Shown one piece after another: positions 50,022-59,446 of a stretch of 64,000 bases of DNA. Made by a program: the position numbers and the translations under genes. The stretch's first letter is position 1, and every line of letters starts with the position of its first letter. The DNA is taken from contig JAVBPJ010000001.1 in the NCBI GenBank assembly GCA_031549665.1, positions 248,001 to 312,000 of the forward strand, read 5' to 3'. A model generated the notes under the pieces. The model ran no database searches. It was not told where the DNA came from and saw only the letters and a program-made list of their open reading frames with translations. The DNA is from Rikenella sp031549665. Its GTDB lineage: Bacteria > Bacteroidota > Bacteroidia > Bacteroidales > Rikenellaceae.

Positions 50022-50813
50022 TTACTTGCCGAGGGTGAAGTAATTGACCGGATTCGAGGGGGAGTCGCCCCGGCGGACGGCAAAGGTAGGGATTTTTTTC
50101 GAGATTTGCTCTGAAAAAATCTCGAGCACCTGCTGCTCCGTCTCGTAGTGTCCGGCGTCGACAAGGGCGAAATCCGGAGCGGCCCGTTGAAAATCGTGGT
50201 ATTTGAGGTCGGCGGTCAGGTAGAGGTCGGCCTGCCGGCAGGCCGTGTCGATGAACTCGCTGCCGCTGCCGCCGCAAAGGGCCACCCGCCGGACAAGGCC
50301 TCCGCCTCCGGCGTGGCGCAGGCAACCGACGCCGAGCAGGCGGGCCGTGCGCTCCAGAAACGCTTCGAGCGGCAGGGGTTCTTCCAGGGTGCCGATCCGT
50401 CCGGCTCCCACCTGCGGGTGGTGGGCCGACGGAACCAGCGGCCCCTCGGGACGGATCCCCAGCCGTTCGGCCAGCCGCACGTTCACTCCGCCCGGGGCGT
50501 TGTCGATGTTGGTGTGGCACGAGTAGATGGCGATCCCACGGCGCAGGGCGCGGGCCACGATCCGCTCGACGGGCGTGGCGTCGGTTACCTGCCGGATTCC
50601 CCGGAACAGCAGCGGATGGTGGCTGACAATCAGGTCGCAGCCCTGCTCAAGGGCTTGATCGATCGACGATTCGGTTACATCCAGCGTGAGCAGGACGGCG
50701 CGCACGGGCTGGTGGGATTCGCCCACCTGCAGGCCCGAGTTGTCCCACTCCTCCTGCCAGGCAAGGGGAGCAAAGGCTTCGAGAGCCTCCATGACGTCGC
50801 GCAACAGGGTCAT
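50022..50813 (-). CDS. Nif3-like dinuclear metal-centre protein
   Basis: A 263-residue NIF3/DUF34 protein. Metal motifs: WDNSGLQVG near the start, DLIVSHHPLLFRGI with the His pair, IYSCHTNIDNAPGGVN, and the late LVDAGHYETEQ with the last His and Glu. The family forms hexameric rings; annotations as GTP cyclohydrolase type 2 are weakly supported, so I leave the reaction open. It begins 5 bases after the MerR-like gene and is followed by the zinc-ribbon gene, so all three share a transcript. Confidence 0.93.
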   Translation of the reverse strand: MTLLRDVMEALEAFAPLAWQEEWDNSGLQVGESHQPVRAVLLTLDVTESSIDQALEQGCDLIVSHHPLLFRGIRQVTDATPVERIVARALRRGIAIYSCHTNIDNAPGGVNVRLAERLGIRPEGPLVPSAHHPQVGAGRIGTLEEPLPLEAFLERTARLLGVGCLRHAGGGGLVRRVALCGGSGSEFIDTACRQADLYLTADLKYHDFQRAAPDFALVDAGHYETEQQVLEIFSEQISKKIPTFAVRRGDSPSNPVNYFTLGK

Positions 50814-50818
50814 CGCTT

Positions 50819-51439
50819 TTAAAACAGGGTGGGTTCGATGTAACGGGGTTTTTCGGAAACCGGGGCGGGGGCCGGCGTCTCGGCCGGCGATTCGGCGGCG
50901 GGGAAAGAAAAATCTTCGGAAACCGACACTTCGTACCCCTCAACAGGCACATCCGGCTGCGGATCGGCCGTTTCGGCGAGCGGCGGTTCGCTCTCGCGCA
51001 GGTCGGCCGCCTCGGACGGATCGGGAAAATCGGGCTGGTCGATGCCCGTCAGCACAATTTGGGTCTCGTTGGTCTGGTCGCCCAGTTCGGCCTTGATTTC
51101 GAGCAGCGTGGCCCGGATCCGTTGCAGGTGTTCCACCACCTGCACCTCGCGTTTGAGCGAATTTTTATTGTCGCGGATCGAGGCCTTGTTGTCCCTGATG
51201 TACTTTTCGGCCCCTTCGAGGGTCATCCGCTTCTCGCGCACCAGGTGGTAGATCAGCTTCAGGTTCTCGATATCCTCGGGGGTGAACAGGCGGTTTCCCT
51301 TGTTGTTCTTGCGGGGTTTAAGGATGGGGAATCGCTTCTCCCAAAAGCGGATGAGCGATGGGTTGACATCGAACATTTCCGAGACTTCGCCCATGCTGAA
51401 AAACAGCTTGCGGGAACCTTTTTTGGGAGAGGGTGTCAT
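50819..51439 (-). CDS. MerR family transcriptional regulator
   Basis: A 206-residue protein with an N-terminal MerR winged helix (FFSMGEVSEMFDVNPSLIRF, then WEKRFPILKPRKNNKGNRLF) followed by a dimerising coil with EKRMTLEGAEKYI. No cysteine or other metal-sensing signature is present. After about residue 120 the rest is acidic and proline-rich (PPLAETADPQPDVPVEG), probably disordered. Target genes are unknown. I used the ATG at 51439; an upstream frame would overlap the promoter region shared with the riboflavin kinase gene. Confidence 0.88.
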   Translation of the reverse strand: MTPSPKKGSRKLFFSMGEVSEMFDVNPSLIRFWEKRFPILKPRKNNKGNRLFTPEDIENLKLIYHLVREKRMTLEGAEKYIRDNKASIRDNKNSLKREVQVVEHLQRIRATLLEIKAELGDQTNETQIVLTGIDQPDFPDPSEAADLRESEPPLAETADPQPDVPVEGYEVSVSEDFSFPAAESPAETPAPAPVSEKPRYIEPTLF

Positions 51440-51486
51440 GCTTCCTGGTGGTGGGGTTTCGACGGCTAAGGTAGGCAAAAAAGCGT

Positions 51487-51494
51487 TACCTTTG
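51487..51494 (+). promoter_or_regulatory. -7 promoter element for the riboflavin kinase-ahcY operon
   Basis: TACCTTTG, 9 bases before the ATG at 51504. Confidence 0.66.
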
Positions 51495-51503
51495 TTCCCG
51501 ACT

Positions 51504-51896
51504 ATGGAAATTATCGAGCGCATCACCGGCCGTGTCGAACCGGGCCGAGGACTGGGACGAACGCTGGGTTTCCCCACCGCCAACCTCACCCCCGGCCACC
51601 CGTTCCGGTCTGCGTACGGGGTTTACCTGGCCCGCGCCCTGGTGGGCGACACGCGCCACTGGGCGCTGGTTTCAGCGGGGGTTCGCCCCACCGTCGAGGA
51701 GCGGGGCGGGCTGAAGATCGAGGCTTTCCTGCTCGACTTCCACGAAACGCTCTACCGCCAAACCATCACCCTCGAACTGCTCCGGTTCCTGCGGCCCGAG
51801 GTGCGGTTCGACTCGGTCGAGTCGCTGCGCGCGGCCATGGAAGCCGACCTCACACAAGCAAAACAACTCATCGCTCATGGAGACTATTCCTTATAA
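51504..51896 (+). CDS. Stand-alone riboflavin kinase domain
   Basis: A 130-residue protein that is a complete riboflavin kinase domain, normally the C-terminal half of RibF: GRGLGRTLGFPTANLTP (ATP and flavin loop), YGVYLARALV, ALVSAGVRPTVEERGG, IEAFLLDF and LELLRFLRPEVRFDS. It should make FMN from riboflavin. The adenylyltransferase half is encoded separately at 11929-12630, where the kinase domain has decayed. The gene overlaps the start of ahcY by 20 bases, so the two are translated together. A monofunctional kinase of this kind is unusual in bacteria. Confidence 0.9.
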   Translation: MEIIERITGRVEPGRGLGRTLGFPTANLTPGHPFRSAYGVYLARALVGDTRHWALVSAGVRPTVEERGGLKIEAFLLDFHETLYRQTITLELLRFLRPEVRFDSVESLRAAMEADLTQAKQLIAHGDYSL

Positions 51897-53283
51897 AGTA
51901 GCCGACCTGTCGCTGGCCCAATGGGGCCGCAACGAGATCGAAATGGCCGAACACGAAATGCCTGGCCTGATGGCCCTGCGCCGCAAATACGCCGACCAAA
52001 AGCCCCTGCGGGGCGCCCGCATCATGGGGTCGCTGCACATGACCATCCAGACGGCCGTGCTGATCGAAACCCTCGTGGAACTGGGGGCCGAGGTGCGCTG
52101 GTGCAGCTGCAACATCTTTTCGACCCAGGATCATGCCGCCGCGGCGATGGCCCGGGCCGGCGTTCCGGTGTTCGCCTGGAAGGGCGAAACGCTCGAAGAG
52201 TACTGGTGGTGTACCTCGCAGGCCCTGCGGTTCGAGGGGGGAGCGGGCCCGCACCTGATCGTGGACGACGGGGGCGACGCCACCCTGCTGATCCATCAGG
52301 GGTTCGCCGCCGAAAACGACTCCGCCACGCTCGACCGGACACCTGAGAGCCAGGAGGAGGCCGTTATCCTCGACCTGCTCCGCCGGACCCTCGCCGACGA
52401 ACCCGGCCGCTGGCACCGCGCCGTGAGCGAACTGCGCGGCGTGTCGGAAGAGACCACCACCGGCGTCCACCGCCTGTACCAAATGATGGAGCGGGGCGAG
52501 CTGCTTTTCCCCGCCATCAACGTCAACGACTCGGTAACCAAAAGCAAATTCGACAACCTGTACGGCTGCCGCGAATCGCTGGCCGACGGCATCAAACGCG
52601 CCACCGACATCATGATCGCCGGCAAGGTGGTGGTGGTGTGCGGCTACGGCGACGTGGGCAAGGGGTGCGCCAAAAGCATGCGCTCGTACGGCGCGCGGGT
52701 GGTCGTTACCGAAATCGACCCCATTTGCGCCCTGCAGGCGGCCATGGAGGGGTTCGAGGTGAAAACCGTCGAGAGCGCCCTGGCCGAGGGAAACATATTC
52801 GTAACGGCCACCGGCAACCGCGACATCATCCGGTTGGAACACATGCTCGGCATGAAAGACCAGGCCATTGTCTGCAACATCGGCCACTTCGACAACGAGA
52901 TCCAGATGGATCGCCTCAACGGCTTCGCCGGAGCCACCCGCACCGAGATCAAGCCCCAGGTGGACAAATACACCTTTGCCGAGAGCGGCCGTTCGATCTT
53001 CGTACTGGCCGAGGGGCGGCTCGTGAACCTGGGTTGCGCCACCGGACACCCCTCGTTCGTGATGAGCAACTCGTTCTCGAACCAGGTGCTGGCCCAGCTC
53101 GACCTGTGGCAACATCCTCATGAGGTAGGCGTGTGCTGCCTGCCCAAACGGCTGGACGAAGAGGTGGCCCGCCTGCACCTCGAACAGTTGGGCGTCGAAC
53201 TCACCCGGCTCACCCCCCAGCAGGCCTCCTACATCGGGGTCGGGGTCGAGGGGCCCTTCAAATCCGACCTGTACCGCTACTAA
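51877..53283 (+). CDS. ahcY: Adenosylhomocysteinase
   Basis: A 468-residue enzyme that splits S-adenosylhomocysteine to adenosine and homocysteine, keeping methylation running. Motifs: GSLHMTIQTAVLIETL, WCSCNIFSTQDHAAAA, VDDGGDATLLIHQG, then the NAD site VVVCGYGDVGKGCAKSMRS, and the conserved end GPFKSDLYRY. Length is typical of the long bacterial form. It starts inside the end of the riboflavin kinase gene. Confidence 0.98.
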   Translation: METIPYKVADLSLAQWGRNEIEMAEHEMPGLMALRRKYADQKPLRGARIMGSLHMTIQTAVLIETLVELGAEVRWCSCNIFSTQDHAAAAMARAGVPVFAWKGETLEEYWWCTSQALRFEGGAGPHLIVDDGGDATLLIHQGFAAENDSATLDRTPESQEEAVILDLLRRTLADEPGRWHRAVSELRGVSEETTTGVHRLYQMMERGELLFPAINVNDSVTKSKFDNLYGCRESLADGIKRATDIMIAGKVVVVCGYGDVGKGCAKSMRSYGARVVVTEIDPICALQAAMEGFEVKTVESALAEGNIFVTATGNRDIIRLEHMLGMKDQAIVCNIGHFDNEIQMDRLNGFAGATRTEIKPQVDKYTFAESGRSIFVLAEGRLVNLGCATGHPSFVMSNSFSNQVLAQLDLWQHPHEVGVCCLPKRLDEEVARLHLEQLGVELTRLTPQQASYIGVGVEGPFKSDLYRY

Positions 53284-53357
53284 CCCCCCTGTCCGGAGTA
53301 TTTTGTTCGATCCATACGCCGAAAGCTTGGCTCGATAAAGTTCTGATCGATTTTTGC

Positions 53358-53365
53358 TACCTTTG
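53358..53365 (+). promoter_or_regulatory. -7 promoter element for rubrerythrin
   Basis: TACCTTTG, 28 bases before the ATG at 53394. Confidence 0.65.
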
Positions 53366-53393
53366 CGCAAGAACCGTAAAAACACCCATCATT

Positions 53394-53975
53394 ATGACAA
53401 CACCCAGCATCCGCGGCACACAAACCGAACAAAACCTGCTGAAAGCCTTTGCGGGCGAATCGCAGGCGCGCAATCGCTATACCTTCTTCGCTTCGCAAGC
53501 CAAAAAAGAGGGGTACGAGGTGATCGCCAGGTTCTTTGAAGAGACCGCCAACAACGAGGAGCAACACGCCAAACAATTCTTCAAATTCCTCGAAGGAGGG
53601 ATGGTCGAAATAACCGCCGCCTACCCCGCCGGCATGATCGGAAACACCGCCGAAAACCTGCTTGCCGCCGCCGACGGCGAAATGGACGAATGGTCGGAAC
53701 TCTACCCCCACTTTGCCGAAACCGCCGAAAAGGAGGGATTCCCGCAGGTGGCCGCCAAGTTCCGCCTGATCATAGCCATCGAAAAACACCACGAAGCGCG
53801 CTACCGCAAACTGCTCGCCACCCTCGAAAGCGGCGAAATGTTTAAGAAAAGCGAAAAAACCGCCTGGCGCTGCCGCAAGTGCGGACACGTACACAACGGC
53901 ACCTCGGCCCCCGAAAAATGCCCCGTGTGCGACCACCCGCAGGCCTACTTCGAAATCATGCACGACGAGTTTTAA
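53394..53975 (+). CDS. rbr: Rubrerythrin
   Basis: A 193-residue peroxide reductase with the full diiron site: Glu in FAGESQARNRY, Glu-x-x-His in NNEEQHAKQFF, Glu residues in GEMDEWSELY, and Glu-x-x-His in AIEKHHEARY. The C-terminal rubredoxin domain has CRKCG and CPVC. It uses electrons from reduced rubredoxin-type partners to turn hydrogen peroxide into water, a defence common in anaerobes. It serves as the reference for the ligand-less lipoprotein at 4809-5444. A strong terminator follows. Confidence 0.97.
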   Translation: MTTPSIRGTQTEQNLLKAFAGESQARNRYTFFASQAKKEGYEVIARFFEETANNEEQHAKQFFKFLEGGMVEITAAYPAGMIGNTAENLLAAADGEMDEWSELYPHFAETAEKEGFPQVAAKFRLIIAIEKHHEARYRKLLATLESGEMFKKSEKTAWRCRKCGHVHNGTSAPEKCPVCDHPQAYFEIMHDEF

Positions 53976-53994
53976 ACCGCCGCACCGTACCGCA

Positions 53995-54034
53995 CCGGGC
54001 CGACCCTCCGCAGAGGGTCGGCCCGGCCGTTTTT
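53995..54034 (+). terminator. Intrinsic terminator after rubrerythrin
   Basis: A 14-bp perfect stem CCGGGCCGACCCTC / GAGGGTCGGCCCGG with loop CGCA, then CCGTTTTT. Confidence 0.9.
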
Positions 54035-54102
54035 CGGGGTTGGACATTCCGCAGAAAAGCGCTACCTTTCGCAAACAAAACCCCCGACACCCCTCCCCTT
54101 TC

Positions 54103-55308
54103 ATGGAATCGATCCAAGGCATCTACCGCATCGGATGCGGCCCCTCGAGCAGCCACACAATGGGCCCGCGCCGCGCCGCCATCCAGTTTCTGGAACGCAA
54201 CCCGGGCGCCAGCCGTTTCGAAGTAACCCTTTACGGCAGCCTGGCCGCCACAGGCCGCGGCCACCTCACCGACCGGGCCATCCTCAGCGTTCTGGAACCC
54301 GCAGCCCCCACGCACATCCATTGGCGGGCCGACGAATCGCTCCCGTTCCATCCCAACGGCATGCGCTTCGAGAGTTTTTACAACGATCCGCACCGGGCCG
54401 GCGAGTCGTGGCAGGTGTACAGCACGGGCGGTGGATCGCTCTCCACGGGCGAGGCCGACCCGGAGCCTCCCGCTGAAGTATACCCCCTGCACACCATCGC
54501 CGAGATTCAGGCCTGGTGCGAACGCGAGGGAATCGCCTACTGGGAGTACGTCGAACAATACGAAGGCCCCGCCATTTGGGACCACCTGCACCGGGTGTGG
54601 GAGACCATGCAGGCCGCCGTGCGCCGCGGACTCGAAGCCGAAGGCGTACTTCCGGGCGGCCTGGGCGTACGCCGCAAAGCGGTCGACTACTTCGTCCGGG
54701 CCAAGGGATACTCCGACTCGATGCGCAGCCGCGGCCTGATCTACGCCTACGCGCTGGCCACTTCGGAAGAGAACGCCGGCGGCGGCGAGATCGTTACCGC
54801 CCCCACGTGCGGATCGGCCGGAGTGATGCCCGCCGTGCTGTACCACCTGAAACAGTCGCGCGAATTTTCCGACAACCGCATCCTGCGGGCGTTGGCCACG
54901 GCCGGGCTGTTCGGCGCCGTGGTGAAGCACAACGCCTCGGTGTCGGGCGCCGAGGTAGGTTGCCAGGGCGAGGTAGGCGTGGCCTGCGCCATGGCGGCCG
55001 CCGCCTCGTGCCAATTGTTCGGCGGCACCCCCGCCCAAATCGAATACGCCGCCGAAATGGGACTGGAACACCACCTGGGACTCACCTGCGACCCCATTTG
55101 CGGGCTGGTGCAGATTCCCTGCATCGAACGCAACGCCTACGCCGCAGCCCGGGCGCTGGACGCCAACATTTTCGCCACCTACTCCGACGGAAAACACCGC
55201 GTGAGCTTCGACCGCGTGGTGGCCGTGATGCGGCAAACCGGCCACGACCTGCCCAACCTGTACAAAGAGACGGCAGGGGGCGGACTGGCCACCGTGGGGA
55301 TGGAGTGA
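54103..55308 (+). CDS. sdaA: L-serine ammonia-lyase (serine dehydratase)
   Basis: A 401-residue iron-sulfur enzyme that converts L-serine to pyruvate and ammonia, with beta and alpha parts fused in one chain. The beta part begins IYRIGCGPSSSHTMGPRRAA. The alpha part has APTCGSAGVMPAVLYHL, VSGAEVGCQGEVGVACAMAA and CDPICGLVQIPCIERN, which hold the [4Fe-4S] cysteines. Length is a little under E. coli SdaA (454). A TACCTTTC sequence at 54063 may be its promoter. gcvP follows, so serine and glycine breakdown lie together. Confidence 0.95.
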   Translation: MESIQGIYRIGCGPSSSHTMGPRRAAIQFLERNPGASRFEVTLYGSLAATGRGHLTDRAILSVLEPAAPTHIHWRADESLPFHPNGMRFESFYNDPHRAGESWQVYSTGGGSLSTGEADPEPPAEVYPLHTIAEIQAWCEREGIAYWEYVEQYEGPAIWDHLHRVWETMQAAVRRGLEAEGVLPGGLGVRRKAVDYFVRAKGYSDSMRSRGLIYAYALATSEENAGGGEIVTAPTCGSAGVMPAVLYHLKQSREFSDNRILRALATAGLFGAVVKHNASVSGAEVGCQGEVGVACAMAAAASCQLFGGTPAQIEYAAEMGLEHHLGLTCDPICGLVQIPCIERNAYAAARALDANIFATYSDGKHRVSFDRVVAVMRQTGHDLPNLYKETAGGGLATVGME

Positions 55309-55336
55309 TGCGCCCGGAAATTCGGATAGTTTTTTG

Positions 55337-55344
55337 TACCTTTG
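55337..55344 (+). promoter_or_regulatory. -7 promoter element for gcvP
   Basis: TACCTTTG, 30 bases before the ATG at 55375. Confidence 0.65.
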
Positions 55345-55374
55345 CCACTTAAAATTCCTAACCTCCAAATCGAT

Positions 55375-58233
55375 ATGGCCCAAGATAAATTCGTACACCG
55401 CCATGTGGGCAACGGCCCGCAACAGGTAGCCCAAATGCTGGAAACGGTGGGCGTGAAAGACCTCGACCAACTGATCCACCAGGTGGTTCCCCCGCACATT
55501 CACCTGCCCGAGCCGCTCGACCTGGCCCCCGCCATGAGCGAATACGAATACGCCGCCCACATCCGCGCCCTGGGCGCCGGGAACCGCCCCCTGCGGTCGC
55601 TCATCGGCATGGGCTACTACGGCACCGCCACTCCGGCCGCCATCCTGCGCAACGTGTTCGAGAATCCCGCCTGGTACACCTCGTACACCCCCTATCAGGC
55701 CGAAATTTCGCAAGGCCGGCTCGAAGCGCTGCTCAACTTCCAAACCATGGTCGTAAGCCTGACCGGCATGGAGATCAGCAACTGCTCGCTGCTGGACGAA
55801 GCCACCGCCGCCGCCGAAGCCATGCACATGATGCACGCGCTCCGTTCGCGCGAGGCCGTCAAGGAAGGCCGCAACCTGCTGGTGGTGGACGAAAACATCT
55901 TCCCCCAAACCCTCGACCTGCTGCTCACCCGCAGCGAGCCGCTCGGCATCGAGCTGGCCGTCGACAACTTCGCCGAATACGAATTCACCGGCCGCGAGTT
56001 CGGCGCCATCGTCCAGTACCCCGCCGCCAACGGACAAATCCGCGACTACCGCGCCTTTGCCGAAACGTGCCACGCCAACGACGTGTTCGTGGCCGCCGTG
56101 GCCGACATCCTGGCGCTGGTGGTGCTTCAGTCGCCCGCCCAATGGGGGGCCGACATCGCCGTGGGCTCCACCCAGCGTTTCGGCATTCCGATGGGCTTCG
56201 GCGGCCCCCACTCCGCCTACCTCGCCACCAAAGACGCCTACAAACGGTCGATGCCCGGCCGCATCATCGGCGTATCGGTCGACCGGCTGGGAAACACCGC
56301 CCTGCGGATGGCGCTCCAAACCCGCGAACAACACATCAAGCGCGAAAAAGCCACCTCGAACATCTGCACCGCCCAGGCCCTGCTGGCCTCGATGGCCGGC
56401 ATGTACGCCATTTACCACGGCGCCGAGGGATTGCGGCGGATCGCCCTGCACGCCCACAGCCACGCCGTAGCCGCCGCGCAAGCCCTGCAGGCGCTGGGCT
56501 TTGAAGTGGCCGAGGCGAAGAACTTTTTCGACACCATCGAAGTCGGAGCCGACGCCGAGCGGGTAGGCGAGATCGCCCTGCGCTGCGGACTCAACCTGTT
56601 CTACCCCACCGACGCCCGCGTGCGGATCAGCTTCGACGAAGTATCGACCCTCGACGAGGTGAACACCCTGATCGCCATCTTCGCCGAAGCGGCCGGAAAA
56701 GAACCTTTCGCCCTCAAAGAGATTCCCGAAGCCATCCACTTCGACCGCGCCTTCGAACGCCGCGACGCGATCCTAACCGAGGCCACTTTCCAAAAATACC
56801 GCAATGAAACCGACCTGATGCGCTACATCAAAAAGCTGGAACGCCGCGATATTTCGCTGGCCAACAGCATGATTTCGCTCGGGTCGTGCACCATGAAGCT
56901 CAACTCGGCCGTATCGATGATGCCGCTCAGTTTGGCCGAATTCGGCAACGTCCACCCCTTCGCCCCGCTCGATCAGGCGTCGGGTTACATGGAATTGATC
57001 GAGAACCTGGAGAGAGACCTGGCCGTCATCACCGGCTTCGACAGCATTTCGCTGCAACCCAACTCGGGAGCCTCGGGCGAGTACGCCGGACTGATGGTGA
57101 TCCGCGCCTACCACATCAGCCGCGGGCAGGGACACCGCAACATCGCCCTGATTCCCGCCTCGGCGCACGGCACCAACCCCGCCTCGGCCGCCATGGCCGG
57201 CATGGAAGTGGTGGTAGTGGCCACCGACGCCAACGGCAACGTCGACGTGGACGACCTGCGCGCCAAAGCCCAGCAGTACAACGACCGACTGAGCTGCCTG
57301 ATGATCACCTACCCCTCGACCCACGGCATTTTCGAGAACCGCATCCGGGAGATCGTCGAGATCACCCACGAAAACGGCGGGCAAGTCTACTTCGACGGCG
57401 CCAACATGAACGCCCTGGTGGGCCTGTCGTCGCCCGGCTACATCGGCGCCGACGTGTGCCACTTGAACCTGCATAAAACCTTCGCCATTCCGCACGGCGG
57501 CGGCGGTCCGGGCGTAGGCCCCATCGGCGTGGCCAAGCACCTGACCCCCTTCCTGCCGTCGCACCCGCTCGTTTCGGTCGGAGGCACCGAGGGGATCACC
57601 GCCGTGGCCGCGGCTCCCTGGGGAAGCGCCATGGTGCTTCCCATCACCTACGCCTACATCAAAATGCTCGGAGCCGACGGACTGCGCAGCGCCTCGGAAA
57701 TGGCCATCCTGTCGGCCAACTACATGGCCTCGGCCCTGAAAGGCCACTACGGCATTGTTTACACCGGCGAAACCGGCCGCGTGGGACACGAAATGATTGT
57801 CGACTGCCGCAACTTCCGCGCCGAATACGGCATTGAAACCGGCGACATCGCCCGACGGCTGATGGACTTCGGATTCCACGCCCCCACCCTGTCGTTCCCC
57901 GTACACGACACCCTGATGGTGGAACCCACCGAAAGCGAGCCCAAAGCCGAACTGGACCGTTTCCTCGAAGCGCTCATCGCCATCAAGGCCGAGTGCGAAG
58001 CCATCAAGGCCGGAACCCTCGACAAGGAGGACAACCCCCTGAAGATGGCTCCCCATACCGCCGCCGAAAGCGCCGCCGACACCTGGAGCCACCCCTATGG
58101 GCGCCAGCAGGCCGCTTTCCCGCTGCCCTGGGTGGGCGAAAACAAGTTCTGGCCCTACGTCTCGAAAATCGACGCAGGCTACGGCGACCGCAACCTGGTG
58201 TGCGTGTGCGACCCCATCGAAAGTTACCTGTAA
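55375..58233 (+). CDS. gcvP: Glycine dehydrogenase (P protein, fused form)
   Basis: A 952-residue one-chain P protein of the glycine cleavage system, which decarboxylates glycine and passes the methylamine to the H protein. The N-terminal half opens with FVHRHVGNGPQQVAQML and has YYGTATPAAILRNVFENPAW. The C-terminal half has the PLP lysine, Lys701, in LNLHKTFAIPHGGGGPGVGP. The SLGSCTMKLNS motif sits at the join. gcvT and gcvH are not in the window. Length equals the usual 950-960. Confidence 0.98.
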   Translation: MAQDKFVHRHVGNGPQQVAQMLETVGVKDLDQLIHQVVPPHIHLPEPLDLAPAMSEYEYAAHIRALGAGNRPLRSLIGMGYYGTATPAAILRNVFENPAWYTSYTPYQAEISQGRLEALLNFQTMVVSLTGMEISNCSLLDEATAAAEAMHMMHALRSREAVKEGRNLLVVDENIFPQTLDLLLTRSEPLGIELAVDNFAEYEFTGREFGAIVQYPAANGQIRDYRAFAETCHANDVFVAAVADILALVVLQSPAQWGADIAVGSTQRFGIPMGFGGPHSAYLATKDAYKRSMPGRIIGVSVDRLGNTALRMALQTREQHIKREKATSNICTAQALLASMAGMYAIYHGAEGLRRIALHAHSHAVAAAQALQALGFEVAEAKNFFDTIEVGADAERVGEIALRCGLNLFYPTDARVRISFDEVSTLDEVNTLIAIFAEAAGKEPFALKEIPEAIHFDRAFERRDAILTEATFQKYRNETDLMRYIKKLERRDISLANSMISLGSCTMKLNSAVSMMPLSLAEFGNVHPFAPLDQASGYMELIENLERDLAVITGFDSISLQPNSGASGEYAGLMVIRAYHISRGQGHRNIALIPASAHGTNPASAAMAGMEVVVVATDANGNVDVDDLRAKAQQYNDRLSCLMITYPSTHGIFENRIREIVEITHENGGQVYFDGANMNALVGLSSPGYIGADVCHLNLHKTFAIPHGGGGPGVGPIGVAKHLTPFLPSHPLVSVGGTEGITAVAAAPWGSAMVLPITYAYIKMLGADGLRSASEMAILSANYMASALKGHYGIVYTGETGRVGHEMIVDCRNFRAEYGIETGDIARRLMDFGFHAPTLSFPVHDTLMVEPTESEPKAELDRFLEALIAIKAECEAIKAGTLDKEDNPLKMAPHTAAESAADTWSHPYGRQQAAFPLPWVGENKFWPYVSKIDAGYGDRNLVCVCDPIESYL

Positions 58234-58257
58234 CCCATCACGTTTTCCGCCCGACCA

Positions 58258-59403
58258 TTGACCGCTGAACGACACGATGTACTTGTGGCAGGCGCCGGCC
58301 TCTCCGGCGCCACCGCCGCGCGCACCCTGGCCGAAGCGGGCTGCCGGGTGCTGGTGATCGAACGCGGCGAGCAGATCGGCGGGCAATGTTACGACCACCG
58401 GAACCCGCAGGGGATCACCGTCCACCGGTACGGCCCCCATATTTTCCACACCAACGACGAAACAGCCTGGGCCTTCGTGCGGCGTTTCGCCGACTTCAAC
58501 AGCTACCAGCACCGCGTGTTGAGCAGCGTTGATGGCAAACTCCTCCCCTTCCCGATCAACCGCTCGACCCTGAACCAACTGTTCGGGCTGCAGCTAAGCT
58601 CCGAGCAGGTTCCCGCTTTTTTGCGGAGCGAGGTGGAACACTCCTCCCTGCGGGCCGCCGCAGAGCAGGCCACCTTCCGCGACGCCGTCGTGGAGCAGGT
58701 GGGCGAACGGCTCTACGCCCTGTTTTTCGAAAACTACACCCGCAAGCAGTGGGAGTGCGACCCCGCCACGCTGTCGGCCTCGCTGGCCGGACGGATTCCC
58801 GTGCGCACCGACGACGAAGACCGCTACTTCACCGACCTGCACCAGGGGCTGCCCGTGGACGGTTACACCGCCATGATCGGGCGGATGCTCGACCACCCCA
58901 ACATCGAAGTGCGTACCCGGTGCGACTACTTCAACCACCGCGCCGCGCAGGAAACCGCCCCCCGCCTGACCGTATACACCGGCCCGCTCGACCGCTACTT
59001 CGATCACCGCCACGGACGGCTGCAATACCGTTCGGTGCGCATCGAATTCGAGACCCTTCCGCAGGCCGATTACCAGCCCGCCGGAGTGGTCAACTACCCC
59101 AACGACCACAACTTTACGCGCATCACCGAGTTCAAGAAGATGACCCTCGAGGAGTCGTCCTCCACCACCCTTTGCCGCGAATACCCGACGGCCGACGGCC
59201 CCCCGTTCTACGTGGTGCCGAGCGCCGAGAACACCGCCCGCCGCGAACGCTACATGGCCGAGGTGGCTCCGCTCGAAGCCGCGGGCAGCCACCTGTTCGC
59301 AGGCCGACTGGCCGAATACCGCTACTACAACATGGACGGGGCCGTGGCCGCCGCCCTCGACAAAACCAACCGGTGGATCGCCGCCCACGGCCCCGCCCGA
59401 TAA
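58258..59403 (+). CDS. glf: UDP-galactopyranose mutase
   Basis: This 381-residue flavoenzyme converts UDP-galactopyranose to UDP-galactofuranose for surface glycans. The FAD motif is VLVAGAGLSGATAARTLAEA. Further marks are YGPHIFHTNDETAWAFVRRF, LPFPINRSTLNQLFG, YTRKQWECDPATL, and RITEFKKMT with the substrate-binding Arg. The start is TTG at 58258, 24 bases after gcvP; no in-frame ATG precedes the FAD motif. The DUF4422 gene lies 43 bases downstream and is a plausible user of the product. Confidence 0.95.
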   Translation: MTAERHDVLVAGAGLSGATAARTLAEAGCRVLVIERGEQIGGQCYDHRNPQGITVHRYGPHIFHTNDETAWAFVRRFADFNSYQHRVLSSVDGKLLPFPINRSTLNQLFGLQLSSEQVPAFLRSEVEHSSLRAAAEQATFRDAVVEQVGERLYALFFENYTRKQWECDPATLSASLAGRIPVRTDDEDRYFTDLHQGLPVDGYTAMIGRMLDHPNIEVRTRCDYFNHRAAQETAPRLTVYTGPLDRYFDHRHGRLQYRSVRIEFETLPQADYQPAGVVNYPNDHNFTRITEFKKMTLEESSSTTLCREYPTADGPPFYVVPSAENTARRERYMAEVAPLEAAGSHLFAGRLAEYRYYNMDGAVAAALDKTNRWIAAHGPAR

Positions 59404-59446
59404 AACCTCCGCGGCACGCACGCCGTACCGCACCGCCGAAACCCGA

